Positions 1 to 4,785 of a stretch of 5,399 nucleotides of DNA are shown here, piece by piece. The first letter of the stretch is position 1. Each line of letters starts with the position of its first letter. The DNA comes from Desulfobacterales bacterium (GTDB lineage: Bacteria; Desulfobacterota; Desulfobacteria; Desulfobacterales; Desulfosalsimonadaceae). The notes under the pieces were generated by a model. That model made no database searches, had not been told where the DNA came from, and saw nothing but the letters and a program-made list of their open reading frames with translations. Made by a program: the position numbers and the translations under genes. The stretch is from positions 1 through 5,399 of the forward strand of contig SLIE01000273.1 of NCBI GenBank assembly GCA_007135795.1, read 5' to 3'.

Positions 1-4
1 AGCG

Positions 5-49
5 ACCTGTGGCCCTTGTCGTTTATCACAGGGCGCATCGGAGCAAGCC
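5..49. repeat. Degenerate direct repeat, copy 1
   Basis: This stretch aligns with 211-258 over about 45 bases. The shared core TTTATCACAGGG is identical (22-33 here, 230-241 in copy 2), and the flanks share ACCT-TGG on the left and AG-C on the right. Read on the minus strand, the core lies between arms that can form a 5-base-pair hairpin (GCCCT with AGGGC). A second possible pairing is CCTGTG (6-11) with CACAGG (27-32). The unit spacing is about 207 bases. The nature of the repeat is unknown; it could be a dispersed non-coding element or a gene fragment. Confidence 0.55.
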
Positions 50-210
50 ATAGAGATATAAGCGTTCTCATGCAGTTGCCAGGGCAATACCCGGCACCGC
101 CCGGGGGAAATTGTCCTTTGATCTCAGATGATCCCAGGCGGCACCGGCTGTTTAACCGAAGCAACAATTGCAGGGGGGTGCTTATAACTCTAGCCGTTAA
201 TTGAGTAGAG

Positions 211-258
211 ACCTCTGGTAGCCCTGCCTTTTATCACAGGGTGCGTTCAAGTTAGTCC
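211..258. repeat. Degenerate direct repeat, copy 2
   Basis: Second copy of the repeat at 5-49, with the identical core TTTATCACAGGG at 230-241. Here CCCTG (222-226) and CAGGG (237-241) can form a 5-base-pair hairpin around a 10-base loop, so the hairpin is kept in both copies although some arm bases differ. On the minus strand one frame reads APCDKRQG in both copies, with codon differences that are all synonymous over those eight residues. Confidence 0.55.
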
Positions 259-432
259 CGCGTCCAAGCGACCTGTCATTGTAAGCTATTATACCGATAA
301 TATGGCACATGCGCTGGAGCATGTCAAAGTGAATGCAAAGGTAAAAGTTGTTCCCATCACTTGGCAAGACAGGCCTGTTGGGTCGCCGCAAGTCTCTTTT
401 TTTAATTGTTTTACGAATGAAGTTTTGTTACA

Positions 433-461
433 GTGACCATAATTGTAGAATCATTGATAAT
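433..461 (+). promoter_or_regulatory. Possible sigma-70 promoter for comM
   Basis: GTGACC (433-438) and GATAAT (456-461) match four and five of the six bases of the -35 and -10 consensus, with an ideal 17-base spacer. The site lies in the AT-rich stretch before comM and would give a leader of roughly 65 bases. AT-rich DNA yields such matches by chance, and an alternative -10 (TAGAAT, 446-451) overlaps it. Confidence 0.35.
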
Positions 462-531
462 AATTTACGTATTTTTATTAATTGATTTTTACTTTTTTTT
501 CTTATTTTAACCCTTGATTCGGATTAGAAAA

Positions 532-2064
532 TTGCTGTCAAAAGTCTTTACCGGAGCGGTTATAGGAATAGATGGACTTTTGATGGAGGTCGAGGTGGAT
601 ATTGCTCACGGGCTCCCTGCATTTACCACGGTCGGTCTCCCCGAAGCATCCGTCAGGGAGAGCAAGGACCGGGTAAAAGCGGCAATCGTCAACTGCGGGT
701 ATGCTTTCCCGGATGATCGCATCACGGTAAACCTGGCTCCTGCGCATATCAGGAAAGTTGGAACAGGCTTTGATCTCCCCATAGCATTGGGGATACTGGC
801 GGCCGCGGGCATTTTTCCGGAAGATGCATATTGCCGGTATATCATATTGGGAGAACTGGCCCTTGACGGCCGGGTCAAGCCGGTCACGGGTTCTTTGTCC
901 ATGGCGATTGCGGCAAAAGCAGCGGGGTTTGCGGGGATCATGATTCCCTTTGAAAACCGCCTTGAAGCGGCTGTGGTCGAAGGGCTCGATGTTTACCCGG
1001 TTTCGACCCTGGCCGGGGCGGTTGCGTTTTTGCGGGGGGAAAAAATCATCGACGCGGAAAAACCTTCTCCGGCCGGCCAATTCGACCCTGAAATAGCACC
1101 GGAACTTGATTTCTCGGAAGTGTACGGCCAGGGCCATGTCAAGCGGGCCATGGAAATTGCAGCCGCAGGCGCACACAATCTCTTGATGATCGGGCCGCCA
1201 GGATCCGGGAAAACCATGTTGGCAAGGCGTTTTCCCGGCATCATACCCCCATTTGAATTTGACGAGGCACTGGAAACCACAAAGATTTACTCAGTCGCCG
1301 GTCTGTTACCCAAAGGCGAAGCCTTGGTCATGCAGAGACCGTTTCGCGCACCCCACCACACTATTTCCAATGCCGGTCTTATCGGCGGCGGCGGCAATCC
1401 CCGCCCTGGTGAGGTCAGCCTGGCGCACAATGGTGTTTTGTTTCTGGATGAATTGCCGGAGTTTAAAAAAAGCGTTCTGGAAGTGCTTCGCCAGCCGCTT
1501 GAAGATCGTGAGGTCACAATATCCCGTGCCGCCATGAGCGTTACTTACCCCGCCGGGTTCAGTCTTATCGCCGCGTTGAATCCGTGTCCGTGCGGCTATC
1601 TGACCGATGAAAAACATCCCTGCCGGTGCACCCCCGGCCAGGTTCAAAAATACCGGAATCGTATGTCCGGCCCTTTGATGGATCGTATCGATCTGCATGT
1701 CGAGGTCCCGAATGTCACCTATAGGGAAATGTCCGGCCCGGAGCAGGGGGAATCTTCCGTGGAAATTCGAAAGAGGGTCACAAAAGCCCGGAATATCCAG
1801 TCAAAACGCTTTTCCCGCTTGAAGATTCACACAAACGCCCAGATGGGAAGCCGCCATATACGAAAGTATTGTGCCATTGACGACGAGTCGTCGCAAATAC
1901 TGGAGGGCGCGGTAGATCGCCTGGGTTTATCCGCCAGGGCCTGCCACCGGGTTCTTAAAATTGCGAGAACGATCGCGGATCTGGCGACAATGCCGGATAT
2001 CATCCCCTGTCATGTGCTTGAAGCGATTCAATACCGGAGCCTCGACAGAAACCAAAGCGTTTAA
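532..2064 (+). CDS. comM: ComM/YifB family AAA+ ATPase (Mg chelatase-like)
   Basis: Complete protein of about 510 residues, the usual family length. The N-terminal part (about 1-170) is the ChlI/Lon-C-like domain, beginning LSKVFTGAVIGID as is typical. The AAA+ domain follows, with Walker A GPPGSGKT (221-228) and Walker B LFLDEL (303-308). A cysteine group CPCG (352-355) and CRC (364-366) is the likely zinc site. The arginine-containing motif RMSGPLMDRIDLH begins at 377. The C-terminal Mg_chelatase_C domain contains HRVLKIARTIADLA near 472-485. Family knowledge: ComM is a hexameric helicase that drives branch migration during natural transformation, but it is also kept in bacteria not known to be competent. 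Start choice: TTG at 532 gives the normal family N-terminus and has GGA (521-523) at a usable distance. The upstream TTG at 514 would add six residues and has no Shine-Dalgarno. Function in this organism is inferred. Confidence 0.93.
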   Translation: MLSKVFTGAVIGIDGLLMEVEVDIAHGLPAFTTVGLPEASVRESKDRVKAAIVNCGYAFPDDRITVNLAPAHIRKVGTGFDLPIALGILAAAGIFPEDAYCRYIILGELALDGRVKPVTGSLSMAIAAKAAGFAGIMIPFENRLEAAVVEGLDVYPVSTLAGAVAFLRGEKIIDAEKPSPAGQFDPEIAPELDFSEVYGQGHVKRAMEIAAAGAHNLLMIGPPGSGKTMLARRFPGIIPPFEFDEALETTKIYSVAGLLPKGEALVMQRPFRAPHHTISNAGLIGGGGNPRPGEVSLAHNGVLFLDELPEFKKSVLEVLRQPLEDREVTISRAAMSVTYPAGFSLIAALNPCPCGYLTDEKHPCRCTPGQVQKYRNRMSGPLMDRIDLHVEVPNVTYREMSGPEQGESSVEIRKRVTKARNIQSKRFSRLKIHTNAQMGSRHIRKYCAIDDESSQILEGAVDRLGLSARACHRVLKIARTIADLATMPDIIPCHVLEAIQYRSLDRNQSV

Positions 2065-2126
2065 GATTTTGGCCAAGTCATATAGCGTAGTGAGTTTACA
2101 TTTTCGATGCCCGTCAAAACCGTCTG

Positions 2127-2345
2127 TTAAGGGCATTTGCGCCTGGTAGTGTCGATTCCAAGCAATGCATTGAGCGGACAGGTTCGCGTAATCGCAGACT
2201 CGATAATCAACGCGCCGCTGATCATGGCGGCAAGAGGTAATTTTTGCCTGTTTTTCTTTGCCATGCTGCAATACCCGGCAAAAAAGAGCGAAGGACCGAT
2301 AACACTTCGAAAAACCTGATCAATTCGTCCAACGTTTTCTTTCAT
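2127..2345 (-). CDS. DUF2892 (YgaP-like) small inner-membrane protein
   Basis: A 72-residue protein starting MKENVGRIDQVFR and ending near TCPLNALLGIDTTRRKCP. Both ends match the DUF2892 family pattern: an N-terminal (M)KxNVGxxDxxxR, then two hydrophobic helices (about residues 11-29 and 36-52), then a CPLxxLLGI motif (C56 onward). It is predicted to sit in the cytoplasmic membrane as a helical hairpin. Similar domains occur alone or fused to rhodanese in YgaP, but the role of the stand-alone protein is not established. The ATG at 2345-2343 is chosen because AAGGAG (complement of 2354-2359) lies 8 bases upstream. A longer frame to 2378 lacks such a site. The gene converges on comM with a 62-base gap and diverges from alr. 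A basic patch, AKKNRQK (29-35), joins the helices. Confidence 0.82.
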   Translation of the reverse strand: MKENVGRIDQVFRSVIGPSLFFAGYCSMAKKNRQKLPLAAMISGALIIESAITRTCPLNALLGIDTTRRKCP

Positions 2346-2422
2346 ATCCTGGTCTCCTTTTAAATAACTATATATCAATTAATAAACATCAGGTTTCCCT
2401 GACGCCAAATATTGCAGGCCCC

Positions 2423-2481
2423 GGGCTTCCAAAACAAGCACACCCAAGGGGTGCCTCTGCGAGTGAGTGCCCTGGAAGTCC
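2423..2481 (+). ncRNA. Possible structured RNA element upstream of alr
   Basis: GGGCTTCCA (2423-2431) can pair with TGGAAGTCC (2473-2481) over nine positions with one G-U pair. The enclosed 41 bases contain a second hairpin, CACCC (2441-2445) with GGGTG (2449-2453). The single wobble pair fits plus-strand RNA better than minus-strand RNA, which would put the element in a leader of alr about 175 bases before its start. No T run follows, so it is not a standard terminator. It matches no riboswitch class that I recognise and may be chance. Confidence 0.25.
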
Positions 2482-2622
2482 AAAATATCCAAAAACAGCT
2501 AAACTAAAACTTCCAAAAATGATTTCAGCTTTTGCCAGGCGTTGCCATTATAGATTTCTTTAAGCCCCCTGGTATAAAAAAATGCCGCAAACGGAGGGAA
2601 ATCGTTTATATTAAGTAAATCT

Positions 2623-2628
2623 TATAGT
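2623..2628 (+). promoter_or_regulatory. Possible -10 element of alr
   Basis: TATAGT matches five of six consensus -10 bases and lies about 30 bases before the alr start. No recognisable -35 hexamer sits 16-18 bases upstream. The call rests on position and AT-rich context only. Confidence 0.22.
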
Positions 2629-2655
2629 ATGGATAGATAAAAATGGAGATAAGCG

Positions 2656-3828
2656 TTGATTCCTTGTGATGCGTGGGCCGAGATCGATTTGAATGTTATA
2701 AAAAATAACATCAAGCGACTCAAACGCCTGCTGAAAAATGGGACCCGTTTCATGGCCGTTGTAAAAGCAGATGCTTATGGTCATGGCGCCGTTGAAATCG
2801 CCCGTTGTGCAACTGACGCCGGTGCGGATATGCTGGGTGTTGCAAGACTTGGAGAAGCCGTTGAGTTGCGTCACGCGGGAATCGAGACCCCTATTCTGGT
2901 TTTTGGGCACACACCTTGTCAACACGCCGCTAAATTGATGGCATACGGTCTCACCCAGAGTATTTTTTCGTATCAGGATGCCGCTGAACTATCCGTAAGG
3001 GCGGTTGCGGCCGGTCGCAGAATAAAGGTCCACGTGAAAATTGACACCGGGATGGGACGACTGGGGATTCCGGCGGACGGTGGCCCAGGTGTGCTAAAGC
3101 GAACATGCGGGTTTGAAAATGCTGTTGCCGAAGTCATCGCTGTTACGAAGCTCGAGGGGCTGATATGCGACGGTATTTATACTCATTTCGCCACGGCGGA
3201 TGAGATTGATAAAACGAATACCGTGCGGCAGCTGGGTTTGTTTCACGATATGATCAGGCGCCTTGAAAAACAAGGGGTTGGTTACGGGATTCGGCATGCG
3301 GCAAATTCTGCCGCGCTGATCGACCTGCCGGAATCCCACATGGACATGGTGCGGGCCGGTATCTCCATTTACGGACATTATCCATCAAAAGACGTGAACC
3401 GCGCATCTGTCGAACTGATACCTGCAATGACACTGAAATCGCGTATTGTTTACTTGAAAAAGGTGGGGGCGGGTTTTTCGGTCAGCTACGGTTCAACCGC
3501 GCAAGCAGAAGGTAAGACAATAATTGCAAGCGTTGCGATCGGGTATGCGGACGGGTTTTCAAGACTATTGTCCTCCAGGGGGAAAATGATGGTCCGGAAC
3601 AGGCTCGCACCGGTAATGGGACGCGTTTGCATGGATACTACAATGATAGACGTGGGACACATACCCGGGGTTGCCGTGGGCGATGAAGTGACGATTTTCG
3701 GTAAACCGGGAACAGGGGCGCTTTCTGTGGATCGGCTTGCCGAACAAATGTCTACGATTAACTATGAAGTGTTGACGAATGTATCGGGGCGTGTTTTACG
3801 TATCTATAGTGGTGAAAAGTCTGGATAA
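2656..3828 (+). CDS. alr: Alanine racemase (PLP-dependent)
   Basis: Complete 390-residue protein that interconverts L- and D-alanine in the cytoplasm, supplying D-alanine for peptidoglycan. It has the N-terminal PLP-binding TIM barrel with the signature VVKADAYGHG; K37 forms the internal aldimine with PLP. KIDTGMGRLG begins at K128, the position whose lysine is carbamylated in characterised enzymes. H177 lies in YTHFATAD, and HAANSAA (214-220) is the usual cofactor-binding loop. The C-terminal domain carries the second catalytic base, Y278, in VSYGS, then GYADG (296-300) and CMDTTMIDVG (325-334). Start choice: the only in-frame start near the expected N-terminus is TTG at 2656, with GGAG (2645-2648) 7 bases upstream and an in-frame stop at 2650-2652. 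An out-of-frame ATG at 2643 soon meets a stop. It seems to be transcribed alone, since the next gene is 519 bases away. Its role in wall synthesis, rather than alanine breakdown, is inferred. Confidence 0.95.
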   Translation: MIPCDAWAEIDLNVIKNNIKRLKRLLKNGTRFMAVVKADAYGHGAVEIARCATDAGADMLGVARLGEAVELRHAGIETPILVFGHTPCQHAAKLMAYGLTQSIFSYQDAAELSVRAVAAGRRIKVHVKIDTGMGRLGIPADGGPGVLKRTCGFENAVAEVIAVTKLEGLICDGIYTHFATADEIDKTNTVRQLGLFHDMIRRLEKQGVGYGIRHAANSAALIDLPESHMDMVRAGISIYGHYPSKDVNRASVELIPAMTLKSRIVYLKKVGAGFSVSYGSTAQAEGKTIIASVAIGYADGFSRLLSSRGKMMVRNRLAPVMGRVCMDTTMIDVGHIPGVAVGDEVTIFGKPGTGALSVDRLAEQMSTINYEVLTNVSGRVLRIYSGEKSG

Positions 3829-3841
3829 ATTGTCAGAATCC

Positions 3842-3864
3842 GTTTCAACTCTTTCAATTGAAAC
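3842..3864. repeat. Inverted repeat just downstream of alr
   Basis: GTTTCAA (3842-3848) and TTGAAAC (3858-3864) form a perfect 7-base inverted repeat around 9 bases. It includes the 12-base perfect palindrome TTTCAATTGAAA (3852-3863). It starts 14 bases after the alr stop and is followed by ACTTTTC, so it could be a weak terminator or a protein-binding site. Confidence 0.4.
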
Positions 3865-3903
3865 ACTTTTCGCCAAATACGACTTTGTCGATGGTGTATA
3901 TAG

Positions 3904-3926
3904 TGGTATGTACCGGAACGATACCA
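3904..3926. repeat. Inverted repeat TGGTAT-N11-ATACCA
   Basis: TGGTAT (3904-3909) and ATACCA (3921-3926) are perfect inverted arms with an 11-base spacer. Inside, GGTA-TG-TACC (3905-3914) forms a smaller dyad. The spacing fits a dimeric regulator, but no family can be named. Confidence 0.35.
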
Positions 3927-3945
3927 ATATGTTGAATGTGATCTC

Positions 3946-3964
3946 GTCTTTGTAAGTCTTTGTA
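3946..3964. repeat. Tandem 9-base direct repeat, 10-base period
   Basis: GTCTTTGTA occurs at 3946-3954 and again at 3956-3964, identical and one helical turn apart. Direct repeats in helical phase are typical of response-regulator binding sites. It lies about 30 bases upstream of the TTGACA hexamer at 3996. Confidence 0.45.
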
Positions 3965-3995
3965 TTTTCCATAGAATGCAGCAAAGAGAAATGTC

Positions 3996-4024
3996 TTGAC
4001 AAGAAACAAAGTGGGTGATAAATC
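3996..4024 (+). promoter_or_regulatory. Candidate promoter with perfect -35, upstream of aprBA
   Basis: TTGACA (3996-4001) is a perfect -35. After 17 bases comes TAAATC (4019-4024), a weak -10 preceded by TG (4016-4017) in the extended -10 position. Transcription would start near 4031 and give aprB a leader of about 315 bases. The whole -10 region lies inside the dyad at 4007-4034. No better promoter was found nearer to aprB, although the -10-like CATAAT (4153-4158) lies within the palindrome there and lacks a good -35. Confidence 0.4.
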
Positions 4025-4034
4025 ATCTACTTTG
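4007..4034 (+). terminator. 28-base hairpin, terminator-like (alr) or operator
   Basis: CAAAGTGGGTGAT (4007-4019) pairs with ATCATCTACTTTG (4022-4034): up to 12 usable base pairs with two G-U pairs and a TAAA loop. The G-U pairs work only in plus-strand RNA. GGTTTTAGG follows, and a six-T run comes later (4051-4056). It could end the alr transcript, but the T run is not immediate. The alternative is a DNA operator, because the dyad covers the -10 of the candidate promoter at 3996-4024. Confidence 0.4.
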
Positions 4035-4145
4035 GTTTTAGGTCTTTAGCTTTTTTCCGATCCATCTTTTCCGGCGACCTGTCCCGGAATGCGATTTGTG
4101 GATCTATAGATATGTATCTCCTTTAAATTTATAAGATTTCGAATA

Positions 4146-4163
4146 ACTTTATCATAATAAAGT
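4146..4163. promoter_or_regulatory. 18-base palindrome, candidate operator
   Basis: ACTTTAT (4146-4152) and ATAAAGT (4157-4163) are perfect inverted arms around CATA. TTTCGAA stands on both sides (4137-4143 and 4169-4175). Size and symmetry fit a dimeric repressor or activator site about 185 bases before aprB. It differs from the Rex and HcpR motifs that I know from sulfate reducers. As RNA it would be a weak AT-only-type hairpin. Confidence 0.4.
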
Positions 4164-4248
4164 CGCGGTTTCGAAACAAATGCCGCATATAAATAATAAC
4201 TGGTAATAATGAGAAAATTTTCTATTTATTGTTTTGTAAATTGTGAGA

Positions 4249-4257
4249 AAGGAGGTG
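4249..4257 (+). promoter_or_regulatory. Orphan perfect Shine-Dalgarno in apr leader
   Basis: AAGGAGGTG is complementary over nine bases to the 3' end of 16S rRNA, a stronger match than the real aprB site. No ATG, GTG or TTG follows at a usable distance. The GTG inside it (4255-4257) opens a 25-codon frame that ends at TAA 4330-4332, but it overlaps the pairing region. It may be a ribosome standby or mRNA-protecting site, or the remains of a lost gene start. Confidence 0.5.
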
Positions 4258-4332
4258 CACGAGTTTTTAACGCGTACATTTCGTATTGGTTCAAGTAGTG
4301 GAAGTCTATGGAATTTCACTAAAAATGAGTAA
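4255..4332 (+). CDS. Possible 25-codon leader peptide before aprB
   Basis: A short frame runs from GTG 4255 to TAA 4330-4332, ending 3 bases before the AGGAGG of aprB. The deduced peptide begins VHEFLTRTFRIG and resembles nothing I know. The weakness is that the only strong Shine-Dalgarno (4249-4257) overlaps the start codon, so initiation there is doubtful. If translated, its termination would place ribosomes next to aprB. It is kept only as a candidate. Confidence 0.13.
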   Translation: MHEFLTRTFRIGSSSGSLWNFTKNE

Positions 4333-4335
4333 CTC

Positions 4336-4341
4336 AGGAGG
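4336..4341 (+). promoter_or_regulatory. Ribosome binding site of aprB
   Basis: AGGAGG, 6 bases before the ATG at 4348, fixes the aprB start. The palindromic TGAGT-A-ACTCA (4326-4336) abuts it. Confidence 0.9.
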
Positions 4342-4347
4342 TTAATA

Positions 4348-4785
4348 ATGCCAAGTTTCGTAATTACTGAAAAATGTGATGGCTGCAAGGGCGGAGAAAA
4401 AACGGCCTGTATGTACATCTGCCCCAACGATCTGATGGTTCTGGAGCCGAATGCAATGAAAGCATACAACCAGGAACCGGATCAGTGCTGGGAATGCTTT
4501 TCCTGTGTAAAGATCTGCCCGACCCAGGCAATCGAAGTTCGCGGCTACGCCGACTTTGTTCCCCTGGGGAGCAGCATCTACCCGATGATGGGAACCGAGG
4601 ACGTCATGTGGACCTGCAAGTTCAGAAACGGCGTAGTCAAGCGCTTCAAGTTCCCCATCCGGACCACTCCTGAAGGCGAAGCAAATGCATATGATAGTTT
4701 GAAGGGCAAGGATCTCGAGAGTCAACTGCTTTCGACCGAGGAAGCTGAAGGATACCAGATCCCGAGACCGCAGGCAACCGTGTAG
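4348..4785 (+). CDS. aprB: Adenylylsulfate reductase, beta subunit (2x[4Fe-4S])
   Basis: Complete 145-residue AprB, the electron-transfer subunit of dissimilatory APS reductase, which passes electrons to the FAD in AprA for APS + 2e- to sulfite + AMP in the cytoplasm. Eight cysteines ligate two [4Fe-4S] clusters: C10, C13, C21, C25 and C47, C50, C53, C57, in a ferredoxin-like domain (residues 1-65). The longer CxxCx7C spacing in the first group is typical of AprB. W48, directly after C47, matches the tryptophan placed between the clusters in the Archaeoglobus structure. The rest forms a beta-sheet part and a C-terminal tail (about 105-145) that wraps around AprA in known structures. Its length is close to the archaeal protein, without a long C-terminal extension. 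ATG with AGGAGG 6 bases upstream. It is followed after 103 bases by aprA, the usual order. Electrons are normally supplied from the QmoABC complex (not in this window). Confidence 0.96.
   Translation: MPSFVITEKCDGCKGGEKTACMYICPNDLMVLEPNAMKAYNQEPDQCWECFSCVKICPTQAIEVRGYADFVPLGSSIYPMMGTEDVMWTCKFRNGVVKRFKFPIRTTPEGEANAYDSLKGKDLESQLLSTEEAEGYQIPRPQATV

Larger units (their letters stand above)
1..531. other. Intergenic region without a convincing gene
   Basis: No reading frame here has a recognisable product together with a ribosome binding site. Short open frames exist on both strands (for example 197-391 on the minus strand, starting at TTG), but they lack a Shine-Dalgarno sequence and recognisable domains. 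The left part (1-390) is of mixed composition and carries a degenerate direct repeat, listed separately. The right part (about 391-513) is strongly AT-rich with long T runs, as expected of a promoter region for the gene that follows. The left part could be the eroded remains of a gene or of a mobile repeat. It runs off the window edge, so its extent is unknown. Confidence 0.6.
2346..2655. other. Divergent intergenic region between DUF2892 gene and alr
   Basis: These 310 bases separate two divergent genes and contain no supported gene. They hold a small hairpin TCAGG-TTTC-CCTGA (2389-2402), a possible folded element (2423-2481), four copies of the word TCCAAAA (2428, 2479, 2488, 2512) and an AT-rich stretch next to alr. 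Promoters for both genes must lie here or upstream, but no -35/-10 pair is convincing. Confidence 0.6.
3829..4347. other. Long regulatory region between alr and aprB
   Basis: No gene is supported in these 519 bases. The region is AT-rich and unusually full of symmetrical sequences: dyads at 3842-3864, 3904-3926, 4007-4034, 4102-4111 and 4146-4163, plus a tandem repeat at 3946-3964. It ends with an orphan Shine-Dalgarno sequence (4249-4257) and then the aprB ribosome binding site. It must contain the end of the alr transcript and the control region of aprBA. I could not recognise a standard Rex, HcpR or CRP-type operator. Confidence 0.65.

Noticed and set aside
181..260. Integron attC site or group II intron boundary in the left intergenic region
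   Set aside because: GTTRRRY-like and GTGCG-like words occur, but no paired core sites of an attC and no domain V-like hairpin could be found.
1..411. CRISPR array
   Set aside because: Only two diverged copies about 207 bases apart; no short regular repeat-spacer pattern.
538..1176. 212-codon open frame on the minus strand inside comM
   Set aside because: It lies wholly within the clear ComM gene on the other strand, has no recognisable domain, and is rich in arginine and cysteine as expected of an antisense frame.
2107..2136. Inverted repeat ATGCCC/GGGCAT around the end of the DUF2892 gene as a terminator
   Set aside because: Only six pairs with an 18-base loop, no T run on either strand, and one arm lies within the coding sequence.
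3796..4026. 76-codon minus-strand frame in the alr-aprB region
   Set aside because: No Shine-Dalgarno and no recognisable motif; it overlaps the 3' end of alr and the dyad-rich control DNA.
4220..4248. Rex-type operator (TTGTGA-N-TCACAA) upstream of aprB
   Set aside because: TTGTTTTGTAAATTGTGAG has TTGT and TTGTGA words in direct, not inverted, orientation, so the needed symmetry is missing.
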